Positions 37,532 through 46,391 of a DNA stretch of 64,000 nt are shown here, one piece after another. Numbering within the stretch: the stretch's first letter is position 1; every line of letters starts with the position of its first letter. This DNA comes from Desulfuromonadaceae bacterium (GTDB taxonomy: Bacteria > Desulfobacterota > Desulfuromonadia > Desulfuromonadales > SZUA-401). The stretch lies in the NCBI GenBank assembly GCA_003246035.1, contig QKBP01000108.1, positions 31,871 through 95,870 of the forward strand. The letters run 5' to 3'. Made by a program: the position numbers and the translations under genes. Under the pieces are notes generated by a model. It ran no database searches and had not been told where the DNA came from. It saw only the letters and a list, made by a program, of their open reading frames with translations.

Positions 37532-37598
37532 AGCTGGATACCTGTCTAAAGGGTGTGAGTTTGCGCCAGCGGCGTGCTCCGCCGGTCGCCATCGTCAA

Positions 37599-37624
37599 GA
37601 AGCGGGGCCTCGCGGCCCCGCTTC
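37599..37624 (-). other. intercistronic hairpin between receptor and permease genes
   Basis: A perfect 11-base inverted repeat, GAAGCGGGGCC / GGCCCCGCTTC, with a 4-base loop and no T-run. In binding-protein transport operons such hairpins protect the upstream message, raising receptor over permease levels; that role is inferred. Confidence 0.65.
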
Positions 37625-37645
37625 CGGTTCAGACGCTGGAAACGT

Positions 37646-38629
37646 TTATTGCCCCATCTGGGGCTGGGTCAGAGCAAGGCCCTTCTCCTTCCAGAATTTG
37701 GCGGCACCGGGGTGAACCGGGGTGACGATTCCGGTCAGACCGCCGGCCACCGACATCGCCTTGGCGGTGCTCTTGACCTTGACCATGTAGGCGAGACCCT
37801 CGTCGGTGAAGATGTTGCTTACGGCCGCGTAGACGTGCTCCGGCTTGACGTGCTTTCCGGCAACCCAGAGGGCCGAATCCTGGAAGGTCTTGACCTCGTA
37901 GTCCACGCCGCTGTAGGTCCCGGCCGGAATGGTGACCGGGGCGTAGAAGGGGTACTGCGCGAAGGCACCGCCCTTTTCGCCGGCCTCGTACGTGCTGAGG
38001 ATCTTGATCTTGTTGCTGGCCGCAGCCTGGATGACCGAGCTGTTAGGGAAGCCGGCGAAGACCCACATGGCGTCGATCAGGCCGTCACCGATCGCGGAAG
38101 CGGCCTTGCTGTAGCCGATGAATTCGACCTTCATCTTGGCCCACAGGCCGAGGGCCTCGAAATAACGCTGCGCGGCTGCCGCGGCACCCGAGCCGGCGCC
38201 TCCGACCGCAATGCGCTTGCCGGCGAGATCGGCGACCGTGTTGATGCCGCTCCCTTCGAGGACGATCAGGTGGGCAGGAGCACCGTAAAGGTACGCCACG
38301 GCGTCAACGTTGGGGTACTTGTTGGTGTCGTTGGTGAGTCGGCCGTTGAGGGCCAGGTAGGTGTCGCCCGAGTAGGCGATGCCAAAGTCGATTTCACCCG
38401 AATTCACGCGACGTACGTTCTCCACCGAGCCGGCCGAAGCCATGTTGGAGATCTCGACGTTGGGCAGCATCTTGGAGAGGCGGGAGGAGATGCCGTTGGA
38501 GAAGTACTGGAAGGTGCCACCTTCCGGGCCGCCGCCGAAGCCGAGACGATCCTTGGCCAGGGCGGGAGATGCCGCCAGGGTCATGAGGGCTGCGAGCAGC
38601 AGTGCCATGAGAGCGTTCATCCGTTTCAT
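37646..38629 (-). CDS. TAXI-family TRAP transporter solute-binding protein
   Basis: The 327-residue periplasmic receptor starts with a signal peptide (MKRMNALMALLLAALMTLAASPALA). The TAXI hallmark GFGGGPEGGTFQYFSNGISSRL follows, with ASAGSVENVRRVNSGEIDFGIAYSGD and GKRIAVGGAGSGAAAAAQRY. TAXI receptors deliver small carboxylates or amino acids to fused TRAP permeases. I chose the ATG at 38629 because it has an AAAGGAGG ribosome site; the frame opens 34 codons earlier without one. It is the first gene of the operon behind a -24/-12 promoter. Confidence 0.94.
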   Translation of the reverse strand: MKRMNALMALLLAALMTLAASPALAKDRLGFGGGPEGGTFQYFSNGISSRLSKMLPNVEISNMASAGSVENVRRVNSGEIDFGIAYSGDTYLALNGRLTNDTNKYPNVDAVAYLYGAPAHLIVLEGSGINTVADLAGKRIAVGGAGSGAAAAAQRYFEALGLWAKMKVEFIGYSKAASAIGDGLIDAMWVFAGFPNSSVIQAAASNKIKILSTYEAGEKGGAFAQYPFYAPVTIPAGTYSGVDYEVKTFQDSALWVAGKHVKPEHVYAAVSNIFTDEGLAYMVKVKSTAKAMSVAGGLTGIVTPVHPGAAKFWKEKGLALTQPQMGQ

Positions 38630-38714
38630 GTTGTTTGCCTCCTTTGGGGTAGGTTGCTGTACTGTGATCGATAGGTTCAGAACGGTGTTTTGTGTCGTTA
38701 CGCACTGCACAAAG

Positions 38715-38731
38715 AGCAATGCCAGTGCCAA
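38715..38731 (-). promoter_or_regulatory. sigma-54 (-24/-12) promoter of the TAXI-TRAP-uspA operon
   Basis: The minus strand reads TTGGCACTGGCATTGCT, an exact fit to TGGCAC-N5-TTGCT with GG and GC ten bases apart. It ends about 85 bases before the receptor start codon. RpoN promoters need an upstream activator, and palindromes lie at the right distance. Confidence 0.88.
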
Positions 38732-38743
38732 AAGTCATCAGAC

Positions 38744-38756
38744 ATGTTGGCAACAT
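38744..38756. promoter_or_regulatory. palindrome just upstream of the sigma-54 promoter
   Basis: ATGTTG-G-CAACAT, a perfect 6+1+6 inverted repeat 13 bases beyond the -24 element. It may be a regulator or IHF-adjacent site. Its sequence is unlike the larger palindrome further up. Confidence 0.4.
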
Positions 38757-38830
38757 CGAAAGAATAGCATAGAATCTGAGCTCCGCTAGAAATGCCGCCG
38801 TGCCCCAAAGGCCTTAAACGAGCTCGCGAT

Positions 38831-38867
38831 GTGGCCGCAGTCCGCCACAAGTGGCCAATATTGGCCA
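38831..38867. promoter_or_regulatory. probable upstream activator sites for the sigma-54 promoter
   Basis: A perfect 16-base palindrome, TGGCCAATATTGGCCA (38852-38867), has a companion arm pair GTGGC...GCCAC at 38831-38848. They lie about 100-135 bases upstream of the -24 element, the usual place for a bacterial enhancer-binding protein. They also sit just upstream of the ispE promoter on the other strand. Confidence 0.6.
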
Positions 38868-38929
38868 ACGCCTTTCGGGGTGGCCAGCGTAGGTAGAACC
38901 GGGTTTGTCTTTTTGCGGGAAGTCTCGCC

Positions 38930-38958
38930 TTGACAGGTCTGGGGCGGTGCGATTATCA
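38930..38958 (+). promoter_or_regulatory. sigma-70 promoter of ispE
   Basis: TTGACA (38930-38935), 17 bases, TTATCA (38953-38958). The start codon follows at about 50 bases. Confidence 0.72.
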
Positions 38959-39006
38959 AGGGCATCCCATTCAGGTTGTTCGCGTAGGGGGAGGATGGTT
39001 GCAGGA

Positions 39007-39867
39007 ATGAATGAAATGACGCGTCTGGCACCGGCCAAGATCAATCTGTGTCTCCATGTGCTGGGGAGGCGCGAAGACGGTTACCACGAGCTGGAGATGC
39101 TCATGGTGCCCCTCGATTTCGGTGATACGGTGACCCTCTGCCTGCGCGCGAATCCAGGCGTCGATCTCCGCTGTGACGGCCTGGAGCTTGCTCCGGGCGA
39201 GGAGAACATCGCGTCCCGGGCTGCCCGCCGCATGCTCGAGTTCTCCGGCTGCGGACGCGGAGTGGATATCCTGATCGACAAGCGTATCCCGGTCGCTGCG
39301 GGTCTGGGTGGGGGGTCTTCCGATGCCGCTGCGGTGCTGACCGGGCTCAACCATTTGCTCGATCTCGGGTTGTCTGAGGTGGAACTGATGCGTGAAGGGG
39401 TTGCGCTCGGTGCGGACGTTCCGTTTTTCATCCGCGGGGTTCCTGCCTGGGCCACGGGGATCGGTGAAGGGTTGGAATCGGTCGAGAATCTCCCTTCCGC
39501 CTGGTATGTTTTGGTCAACCCCGGATTTGCCGTTTCGACCGCCTGGGTGTACGGAAATTTGGGGTTGACAACCCTCGGCCCGGCATCTAAAATGCCGAGG
39601 TTTTCGGGCCAGATAGGTGAAATAGTCGCGCTGCTGCACAACGATCTCGAGAGTGTGACCGCGACCCGCTACCCGGAGATCGACGCACTCAAGTCCGAAC
39701 TTCTGGCTCTGGGTGCGCGCGGAGCACTGATGTCCGGCAGCGGTCCGACGGTGTTCGGGGTCTTTGCCGACGAGCCCGCTGCTCGTGAGGCAGCCGACCG
39801 GATTCAGGCTCGCGCCGGCCAGAGGGTCTTCGTGGCCCGCCAGTCGGGAGGTCCGAAAACCAGCTAA
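39007..39867 (+). CDS. ispE: 4-diphosphocytidyl-2-C-methyl-D-erythritol kinase
   Basis: The roughly 286-residue GHMP kinase of the MEP isoprenoid pathway phosphorylates the 2-hydroxyl of CDP-methylerythritol. Motifs: RLAPAKINLCLHVLGRREDGYHELEMLM, the ATP loop PVAAGLGGGSSDAAAVL, GADVPFFI, and ALMSGSGPTVFGVF. Start candidates are ATG at 38995, 39007 and 39016. I chose 39007 for its distance from GGGGGAGGA, and 39016 (MTRLAPAKINL) is equally possible. The tRNA-Gln gene begins 11 bases after its stop. Confidence 0.94.
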   Translation: MNEMTRLAPAKINLCLHVLGRREDGYHELEMLMVPLDFGDTVTLCLRANPGVDLRCDGLELAPGEENIASRAARRMLEFSGCGRGVDILIDKRIPVAAGLGGGSSDAAAVLTGLNHLLDLGLSEVELMREGVALGADVPFFIRGVPAWATGIGEGLESVENLPSAWYVLVNPGFAVSTAWVYGNLGLTTLGPASKMPRFSGQIGEIVALLHNDLESVTATRYPEIDALKSELLALGARGALMSGSGPTVFGVFADEPAAREAADRIQARAGQRVFVARQSGGPKTS

Positions 39868-39878
39868 GGTGCAAATTT

Positions 39879-39953
39879 TGGGGCGTCGCCAAGCGGTAAG
39901 GCATCGGATTTTGATTCCGACATACCCAGGTTCGAATCCTGGCGCCCCAGCCA
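39879..39953 (+). tRNA. tRNA-Gln (UUG)
   Basis: This 75-base cloverleaf has CCA encoded. The acceptor is TGGGGCG / CGCCCCA, the anticodon loop TTTTGAT gives UUG, and the T arm is CCAGG-TTCGAAT-CCTGG. It sits between ispE and prs and is probably processed from their shared transcript, since no separate promoter is obvious in the 11-base gap. Confidence 0.95.
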
Positions 39954-40096
39954 CTATATTCACAGGTTCCGGCTCGCCCTGAAAGAGGCCGGGGCCTTCA
40001 CCTCTAATAGATGACATCCGCAGCCTCGACACTCCTGGATAGGTCATGGGTTTCCATGGCCTACAGGTTTTTGAGGGACATGCGTGGGGAGGAGCG

Positions 40097-41035
40097 GTGG
40101 ACAAGCTCAAGATTTTTGCCGGCAACTCCAATCAGGTTCTGGCGCGGGAGATCTGTAGCAACCTGGCGCTGCCACTTGGGAAGGCCAACGTTAAGACCTT
40201 TTCCGACGGTGAGGTGATGGTCGAGGTCGGGGAGAACGTCCGTGGCCGGGATGTTTTCATTATCCAGTCGACCAGCGCGCCGGCCAATCACAATCTGATG
40301 GAACTGCTGGTCATGACCGACGCACTCAAGCGGGCTTCGGCAGCGAGTATTACCGCCGTGGTCCCCTACTTCGGTTATGCTCGCCAGGACCGCAAGGTGG
40401 CACCGCGTACGCCGATCACCAGTAAGCTGGTCGCCGACCTGATGTCGACGGCCGGGATCGATCGCCTCCTGACGATCGACCTCCACGCAGGGCAGATCCA
40501 GGGGTTTTTCGATATCCCGGTGGATCACCTGTTCGCAGCCCCCGTGCTGCTCGATGACATCTACAAGCGGCTTCCCGGGGATGTGGTCGTGGTCTCGCCC
40601 GACGCCGGCGGCACCGAGCGCGCCCGAGCCTTTGCCAAGCGCCTCGAAGCCGGGTTGGCGATCATCGATAAGCGTCGTACTGCCGCGAATGTCTCCGAGG
40701 TCATGCACATCATCGGTGATGTGGCCGGTAAGCGCTGCATCATTGTCGACGACATGATCGATACCGCCGGGACCCTCTGCAATGCTGCCAAGGCCCTGGT
40801 GGAGCAAGGCGCCAGCGAGGTCTTCGCCTATGCCACGCACCCCGTCCTGTCGGGGCCGGCGCTCGATCGCATCACCGAGAGTGCCCTCAAGGAAGTGGTG
40901 GTGACCAACACCATCGCGACCGGCGACAAGGAAAAGATTTGTCCCAAGCTGCGCAGCCTTTCGGTCGGGGAGCTGCTCGGCGAGGCGATTCGCAGGATCT
41001 ACAGCGACGAATCGGTCAGTTCGCTGTTTGTTTGA
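40097..41035 (+). CDS. prs: ribose-phosphate pyrophosphokinase
   Basis: The 312-residue PRPP synthase supplies purine, pyrimidine, NAD, His and Trp synthesis. Motifs: [57 protein letters not shown], the PRPP loop [18 protein letters not shown] and [11 protein letters not shown]. The GTG at 40097 has a GGGGAGGAG ribosome site and gives the family's usual first residues. An upstream ATG at 40046 is disfavoured. Downstream rplY follows at 51 bases. Confidence 0.97.
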   Translation: MDKLKIFAGNSNQVLAREICSNLALPLGKANVKTFSDGEVMVEVGENVRGRDVFIIQSTSAPANHNLMELLVMTDALKRASAASITAVVPYFGYARQDRKVAPRTPITSKLVADLMSTAGIDRLLTIDLHAGQIQGFFDIPVDHLFAAPVLLDDIYKRLPGDVVVVSPDAGGTERARAFAKRLEAGLAIIDKRRTAANVSEVMHIIGDVAGKRCIIVDDMIDTAGTLCNAAKALVEQGASEVFAYATHPVLSGPALDRITESALKEVVVTNTIATGDKEKICPKLRSLSVGELLGEAIRRIYSDESVSSLFV

Positions 41036-41086
41036 AGTTTCACGCACGCAAGTTAACGCATCGTACGTTTCCGGGAGGATAAATAG

Positions 41087-41716
41087 ATGGCAAAGAGTGT
41101 ATTGAATGTGACGCTGCGCGAAGACGCCGGCAAAGGTGTTGCGCGCTCGCTGCGCCGCGAGGGGAAGATCCCCGGCGTGGTGTACGGCAAGGACATGGAA
41201 CCCTGCAAGGTCGTGGTCGAGCCCAAGGCTCTCTGGACCGCGCTCGACACCGAGGCGGGTCTGAACACCCTGATCACCCTCAAGGGTAAGGGTCCCTTCG
41301 ACGGCAAGGTCGTGGTGCTCAAGGAGCTTGAACTCGACCCGATCCGGCGCGACCCGATGCACGCCGATTTCCATGCGATCGACCTGAAGCAGAAGGGTTC
41401 CTTCATGGTGCCGGTGGTGCCGGTCGGCAAATCGGAAGGGGAGAAGATCGGCGGCTCGCTGCAGGTGATTCGTCACGAGCTCGAGGTGGTCTGTCTGCCG
41501 AGCGACCTGCCGACGTCCATCGAGATCAACGTCGAGGCCCTCATGATCGGTGACGTGGTTCACGTCGAGGATATCGCGGTCCCCAAAGGGTGCGAAATTC
41601 CTCACGATGTCAACTTCACCGTGATCACCGTCACCGGACGCAAGGCCGAGGCGGCCGAGGGCGAAGAGGGCGCCGAGGGCGAAGAGGGCGCTGTCGAGAG
41701 CGGCGCGGAAGAATAA
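41087..41716 (+). CDS. rplY: 50S ribosomal protein L25/general stress protein Ctc
   Basis: The 209-residue long (CTC-type) bL25 binds 5S rRNA through its N-terminal domain (LNVTLREDAGKGVARSLRREGKIPGVVYGKD). It has the C-terminal TL5 beta domain (VPVVPVGKSEGEKIGGSLQVIRHELEVVCLPSDLP). The acidic end consists of GEEGAE-type repeats encoded by two near-identical 18-base units around 41656-41691. The prs-rplY-pth order is widely conserved. Confidence 0.96.
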   Translation: MAKSVLNVTLREDAGKGVARSLRREGKIPGVVYGKDMEPCKVVVEPKALWTALDTEAGLNTLITLKGKGPFDGKVVVLKELELDPIRRDPMHADFHAIDLKQKGSFMVPVVPVGKSEGEKIGGSLQVIRHELEVVCLPSDLPTSIEINVEALMIGDVVHVEDIAVPKGCEIPHDVNFTVITVTGRKAEAAEGEEGAEGEEGAVESGAEE

Positions 41717-41727
41717 TCGGTACGCTT

Positions 41728-42303
41728 GTGAAGCTGATCGCGGGCTTGGGGAATCCCGGCAGCCGCTATGCTGCGACCCGGCATAACATCGGCTTCATGG
41801 TCGCCGAGCATCTCGCCCAGCGACACGGGCTCTCGCTCAAGAAGAAGGGCTATTCAGGCCTTTACGGGATTGGCCGCATCGCCGGTTGCGAAGCGGCCAT
41901 TCTCTTGCCCCAGACCTTTATGAACCGCAGCGGTTCCAGTGTTCAGGGGGCGATGGCCGGTCTCAAGGTGGCTTTTGACGACCTGATCGTCATCCACGAC
42001 GAGATCGATCTCCCCTTCGGCACGCTGCGCCTCAAGAGCGGTGGCGGGCACGGCGGGCATAACGGCCTGCGCAGCATCGGCCAGTCCCTCGGCCAGTCCG
42101 GCTACCTGCGGGTACGGGTCGGGGTCGGACGCCCTGAGTACGGTGAGGTTAGCGACTACGTGCTCGCCCCCTTCGGGTCCGAGGATCGTCGCTACCTCGA
42201 CAAGGTCGTCAAGGCGGCCAGCGAGGCGGTTGAGATTTTGCTCGCCCAGGGAATCGAGAGCGCCATGAACGCCTACAATAATCGCGACCTGCGGGAAATC
42301 TGA
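41728..42303 (+). CDS. pth: peptidyl-tRNA hydrolase
   Basis: The 191-residue enzyme releases peptides from stalled peptidyl-tRNA. It starts [28 protein letters not shown], with the catalytic His in RHNIG, then [43 protein letters not shown] and RVRVGVGRP. The GTG at 41728 is chosen by homology. The ribosome site is weak, and translation may couple to rplY 11 bases upstream. Confidence 0.95.
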   Translation: MKLIAGLGNPGSRYAATRHNIGFMVAEHLAQRHGLSLKKKGYSGLYGIGRIAGCEAAILLPQTFMNRSGSSVQGAMAGLKVAFDDLIVIHDEIDLPFGTLRLKSGGGHGGHNGLRSIGQSLGQSGYLRVRVGVGRPEYGEVSDYVLAPFGSEDRRYLDKVVKAASEAVEILLAQGIESAMNAYNNRDLREI

Positions 42304-42364
42304 TTCCCGCAGGCGCACACTATTCGTTCGCTATCAAATATCGAAGAAGAGAGGAAGAACAAAA

Positions 42365-44389
42365 ATGGAACTGCAGATGTACGCTCCCATTCTGGGGGTA
42401 ATCGGGTTCGTTATCGCGATTATCCTGTACAACGTTGTCAAGGCGCAGCCGGTCGGTAACGAGAAGATGCACGAAATCTCGGACGCTATTCACGCCGGTG
42501 CCATGGCGTTTCTTGGCCGTGAATATCGCGTGCTGGCGATCTTTGTCGTCGTCGTTTTCGGACTGATCTCCATGGCCAAGGGTATGGGCTTTAACACCGC
42601 ATTTGCTTTCCTCGGCGGTGCGGTCTGCTCGATGACCTGTGGTTTTATCGGCATGAAAGCCGCAACCCGTGCCAATGTCCGGACCGCCGAAGCGGCCCGT
42701 GCCAGCGGTCAGGCCAAGGCGTTGGAAGTGTCGTTCAACGGCGGCGCTGTTATGGGCCTGTCGGTTGCCTCGCTCGGCCTGGTCGGTGTCGGCGTTGCCT
42801 ATATCTTCTTCGGCGGCGACCCGGTGACCGCCAAGTACATCAACGGTTTTGCGATGGGGGCATCGTCGATCGCTCTGTTCGCCCGCGTTGGCGGCGGTAT
42901 CTACACCAAGGCGGCGGACGTCGGTGCGGACCTGGTCGGCAAAGTCGAAGCCGGTATCCCGGAAGACGACCCCCGGAACCCGGGTGTCATCGCCGACAAC
43001 GTCGGCGACTGCGTCGGTGATACGGCCGGTATGGGTGCCGATATTTTCGAATCGTATGTCGGTTCGGTGATTGCGACCATCGCCATTGCTGCTGCTGCCA
43101 ACTCCGATCTGCTCGTCAAACTCGGTGGCGGTGAGGCGGTTCAGGCCAATGCGATGATCCTGCCGCTGGTGCTGGCGATGGTCGGTCTGGTCTTCTCCTT
43201 CCTCGGCATCGGTTCGATGAAGATCCTCAAGTCGATGGATCCGGCCAAGGCGCTGCATTACACCACCTTCGTCGCCGCCGGTGGCTTCCTGATTGCCGCC
43301 TTCTTCGTTATCAAGTCGATGGCGCTTTCGACTGGCGTCTTCTGGGCGATTCTCGCCGGCACCCTCGCCGGTATCGCTATCGGCCAGATCACCGAATACT
43401 ACACCGCGCACGCTCCGGTGCTGCGTATCGCCGAGGCGAGCAAAACCGGCCCGGCGACCAACATCATCCATGGCCTGGCGGTTGGTCTTGAGTCCTGCGC
43501 CCTGCCGATCCTGATCATCTGCATTTCGATCTTTGTGGCTAACAACTTTGCCGGGCTTTACGGTATCGGCATCGCTGCGGTCGGCATGCTCGCCACCGTT
43601 GGTGTCACCATGACTGTCGACGCGTACGGCCCGGTGGCCGACAACGCTGGCGGTATCTCGGAGATGGCCGGCCTTGGCGAGGACGTACGCAAGATCACCG
43701 ATGGCCTCGACGCCATCGGCAACACCACCGCCGCGATCGGCAAGGGCTTCGCCATCGGTTCGGCAGCCCTGACCGCACTGGCGCTGTTCTCGGCTTACGC
43801 CACCACCGTCGGACTCGAGTCGATCAACCTGATCAACCCGAGCACGGTTATCGGCCTGCTGATCGGCGGTGCGCTGCCGTTCTTCATCGGTGCCCTGACC
43901 ATGACCTCGGTCGGTCGTGCCGCCGGTAAGATGGTCGAGGAGATCCGTCGCCAGTTCCGTGAAATTCCCGGTCTGCTCGAAGGGAAGCCAGGGGTCAAGC
44001 CTGAGCCCGAGAAGTGCGTCGATATCTCGGCGGCCGCCGCGCTGCGCGAGATGGTGCTGCCGGGTGTGGTCGCGGTCATTGCCCCGGTCGCAGTCGGCTT
44101 CATCCTCGGCCCTGAGGCGCTCGGCGGCATGCTCGCCGGAGCCACTCTCGCTGGTGTGCTGTTGGCTCTGATGATGTCCAACGGCGGCGGTGCGTGGGAC
44201 AACGCCAAGAAGTACATCGAGCAGGGTAAGGTCGACGGCGAGAAGAAGGGGGGCGAAGCCCACTCGGCCGCCGTTATCGGCGACACCGTCGGCGACCCGT
44301 TCAAGGACACCAGCGGCCCGGCGATGAACATCCTGATCAAGTTGATGAGCGTCGTTTCTCTGGTTATTGCCCCGCTGCTGGTCGGCTAA
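42365..44389 (+). CDS. hppA: membrane-bound pyrophosphatase, K+-dependent type
   Basis: The 674-residue protein has about 15-16 TM helices and uses pyrophosphate hydrolysis to pump H+ or Na+. The catalytic loop [49 protein letters not shown] and the later [12 protein letters not shown] and [17 protein letters not shown] are intact. The segment [24 protein letters not shown] has Ala where K+-independent enzymes carry Lys, indicating potassium dependence. The ion pumped cannot be told from sequence alone here. It has its own terminator. Confidence 0.95.
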   Translation: MELQMYAPILGVIGFVIAIILYNVVKAQPVGNEKMHEISDAIHAGAMAFLGREYRVLAIFVVVVFGLISMAKGMGFNTAFAFLGGAVCSMTCGFIGMKAATRANVRTAEAARASGQAKALEVSFNGGAVMGLSVASLGLVGVGVAYIFFGGDPVTAKYINGFAMGASSIALFARVGGGIYTKAADVGADLVGKVEAGIPEDDPRNPGVIADNVGDCVGDTAGMGADIFESYVGSVIATIAIAAAANSDLLVKLGGGEAVQANAMILPLVLAMVGLVFSFLGIGSMKILKSMDPAKALHYTTFVAAGGFLIAAFFVIKSMALSTGVFWAILAGTLAGIAIGQITEYYTAHAPVLRIAEASKTGPATNIIHGLAVGLESCALPILIICISIFVANNFAGLYGIGIAAVGMLATVGVTMTVDAYGPVADNAGGISEMAGLGEDVRKITDGLDAIGNTTAAIGKGFAIGSAALTALALFSAYATTVGLESINLINPSTVIGLLIGGALPFFIGALTMTSVGRAAGKMVEEIRRQFREIPGLLEGKPGVKPEPEKCVDISAAAALREMVLPGVVAVIAPVAVGFILGPEALGGMLAGATLAGVLLALMMSNGGGAWDNAKKYIEQGKVDGEKKGGEAHSAAVIGDTVGDPFKDTSGPAMNILIKLMSVVSLVIAPLLVG

Positions 44390-44423
44390 GCGCGACAAAG
44401 CAGTACAGCTAGTAAGTCACACC

Positions 44424-44460
44424 GGTAGCCGGAGCGTCATGCTTCCGGCTACCGCTTTTT
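44424..44460 (+). terminator. terminator after hppA
   Basis: A perfect ten-base stem, GGTAGCCGGA / TCCGGCTACC, with a ten-base loop and a T5 run. Confidence 0.9.
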
Positions 44461-44483
44461 CCGCAAGTGAAGGACAAATTCTC

Positions 44484-45578
44484 ATGGCCCTGCAGTGTGG
44501 CATCGTCGGTTTGCCGAATGTTGGCAAGTCGACCATCTTCAACGCCCTGACCAATGCCGGGGCGGAATCGGCCAACTACCCTTTTTGTACGATTGATCCG
44601 AACGTCGGTGTGGTAGCGGTCCCGGATGCGCGCCTTGAGGCGCTCTCGAAGATCGTCAAGCCCCAGCAGGTGCTGCCGACCACCATGGAGTTTGTCGACA
44701 TCGCCGGACTGGTCCGTGGTGCCAGCAAGGGTGAAGGTCTCGGGAACCAGTTCCTCGGCCACATCCGTCAGGTCGACGCGGTGGCGCACATCGTACGCTG
44801 CTTCGAGGACGAGAACGTCGTGCACGTGCAGGGGAAGGTCGATCCCCTCGACGATATCGAAACCATCGATACGGAGTTGCAGTTAGCCGACCTCGAGTCA
44901 GTCGAGAAGCGCATCGCGCGGATCGACAAGCAGGCCCGCAGCGGCGACAAGGAGATGCAGGCGCTGCTCGAGGTGCTGCAGAAGGTGCGTGCCGTGCTCG
45001 GCGACGGGCGCCCGGTGCGTTCGCTCGAACTGGGTAAGGAGGAGGCTCCGCGGCTTCGCGACCTGCACCTGATCACCGCCAAGCCGGTCCTCTACGTGGC
45101 GAACGTTGCCGAAGACGACCTCAACGGCAGCCACCCGTATGTGCAGAAGGTTCGTGAGCGGGCCGCTGCCGACGGGGCCGGGCTGCTGGTGATCTGCGGT
45201 AAGATTGAGGCCGAGATCGCTGAGCTTGCCGCCGAGGAGAAGGCCGAGTTCCTGGCCGAGCTCGGACTGGCCGAGTCGGGGCTCGATCGACTGATTCACG
45301 CGGCCTACCGCCTGCTCGGCCTCTATACGTATTTTACCGCTGGGGTCAAGGAGGTCCGGGCCTGGACGGTCAGGGCCGGCAGCAAGGCTCCTGCTGCCGC
45401 CGGGGTGATCCACACCGATTTTGAAAAGGGCTTCATCCGCGCCGAGGTGATCGCCTATGACGACTTCATCGCCTGTAACGGCGAGAGCGGCGCCAAGGAG
45501 AAAGGGCTGCTGCGCCTCGAAGGGAAAGAGTACGTCGTGCAGGACGGCGATGTCATGCACTTCCGCTTCAATGTCTAG
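44484..45578 (+). CDS. ychF: redox-regulated ATPase/GTPase YchF (OLA1)
   Basis: The 364-residue Obg-family NTPase prefers ATP. G1 is [15 protein letters not shown], the switch region is [19 protein letters not shown]3 is [21 protein letters not shown], a coiled helical domain is inserted, and a C-terminal TGS domain ends in [19 protein letters not shown]. It binds ribosomes and affects stress translation. The ATG at 44484 was chosen over an upstream opening that runs through the hppA terminator. Confidence 0.96.
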   Translation: MALQCGIVGLPNVGKSTIFNALTNAGAESANYPFCTIDPNVGVVAVPDARLEALSKIVKPQQVLPTTMEFVDIAGLVRGASKGEGLGNQFLGHIRQVDAVAHIVRCFEDENVVHVQGKVDPLDDIETIDTELQLADLESVEKRIARIDKQARSGDKEMQALLEVLQKVRAVLGDGRPVRSLELGKEEAPRLRDLHLITAKPVLYVANVAEDDLNGSHPYVQKVRERAAADGAGLLVICGKIEAEIAELAAEEKAEFLAELGLAESGLDRLIHAAYRLLGLYTYFTAGVKEVRAWTVRAGSKAPAAAGVIHTDFEKGFIRAEVIAYDDFIACNGESGAKEKGLLRLEGKEYVVQDGDVMHFRFNV

Positions 45579-45595
45579 GCGACGACAGATTGCCG

Positions 45596-45653
45596 TTGTG
45601 TTGCTCTTTTATCTGTGCTAGAAACAATCTTTTGCTGGCGGAAGAGGTCCGCC
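45596..45653 (+). promoter_or_regulatory. possible promoter and leader hairpin of the rpsF operon
   Basis: TTGTGT (45596-45601), 17 bases, TAGAAA (45619-45624). The leader then has GGCGGA-AGAGG-TCCGCC (45637-45653) before a GAGGAGG ribosome site. S6-S18 autoregulate through leader RNA in many bacteria; whether this hairpin is that site is unproven. Confidence 0.45.
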
Positions 45654-45707
45654 TGCTCCTTGCTCCGGGTCGGTCCGGGGCTCAACAACCCATGAGGAGG
45701 TTTATCT

Positions 45708-46082
45708 ATGCGTGGTTATGAGACGATGTGTATCGTCCATCCGGAGATCGTCGGTGATGCCTACACCGCGATCCTGGAAAAGTTCAAGGGGATCCTTGCC
45801 GACCAGAAGGCGACCCTGCTGAAGGTTGACGAATGGGGCGAGCGCAAGCTGGCCTATCCGATCCGCAAGCAGGAACGTGGCACGTACGTGCTCTTCTTCT
45901 TCGAGGCGGAAACCGATGCGCTCAACGAATTCGAGCGCCGTCTGCGTCTGGACGAGTCGATCATGCGCTTCCAGACGGTCCGTTACGAGCCGGGCGACGA
46001 GCCCGCGGTGGAAGAGTCGCAGGTGGTTGAGGAGCCGGCCGCTGAGGCCGGTGCCGAAGAGACCGCCGAGCAGGACGCGTAA
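45708..46082 (+). CDS. rpsF: 30S ribosomal protein S6
   Basis: The 124-residue bS6 has MRGYETMCIVHPEIVGDAYTAILEKFKGIL, then WGERKLAYPIRKQERGTYVLFFFEAE and LRLDESIMRFQTVR. The acidic tail rich in Glu and Ala is common in the lineage. S6 pairs with S18 on 16S rRNA, and rpsR follows at 27 bases. Confidence 0.97.
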   Translation: MRGYETMCIVHPEIVGDAYTAILEKFKGILADQKATLLKVDEWGERKLAYPIRKQERGTYVLFFFEAETDALNEFERRLRLDESIMRFQTVRYEPGDEPAVEESQVVEEPAAEAGAEETAEQDA

Positions 46083-46109
46083 CCTTTTGGTATTCGGAGG
46101 AATATAGTC

Positions 46110-46379
46110 ATGGCTTTTGAACGCAAGAAACGTACTGGTCCCCCCCGTCGCCGCTTCGGCCGCCGCAAGGTATGCCGCTTCTGCGCCGACAAGAAGCTGC
46201 GGATCGATTACAAGCAGACCGACACCCTGTCGATCTTCCTCTCCGAACGGGGCAAGATCGTGCCGCGCCGTATCTCGGGGAACTGTGCCGAGCACCAGCG
46301 CAAAGTGACCGAAGCGATCAAGCGCGCCCGCAACATCGCCCTGCTCCCCTTTACTGCAGGACAAGGGTTCGAGGGCTAA
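46110..46379 (+). CDS. rpsR: 30S ribosomal protein S18
   Basis: The 89-residue bS18 has [57 protein letters not shown]. The CxxC with the later Cys and His marks the zinc-binding version. A CGGAGGAA ribosome site precedes it. Confidence 0.97.
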   Translation: MAFERKKRTGPPRRRFGRRKVCRFCADKKLRIDYKQTDTLSIFLSERGKIVPRRISGNCAEHQRKVTEAIKRARNIALLPFTAGQGFEG

Positions 46380-46391
46380 TCGGGAGACGGC

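Noticed and set aside
41656..41691. 18-base tandem repeat at the end of rplY
   Set aside because: It encodes the acidic GEEGAE tail, common low-complexity sequence at the end of this ribosomal protein, and is not an independent repeat element.
42320..44398. 692-codon open frame on the minus strand
   Set aside because: It is antisense to hppA along its whole length. The product is a His/Asp/Gly-rich mix typical of a shadow frame, while the plus strand encodes all pyrophosphatase motifs.
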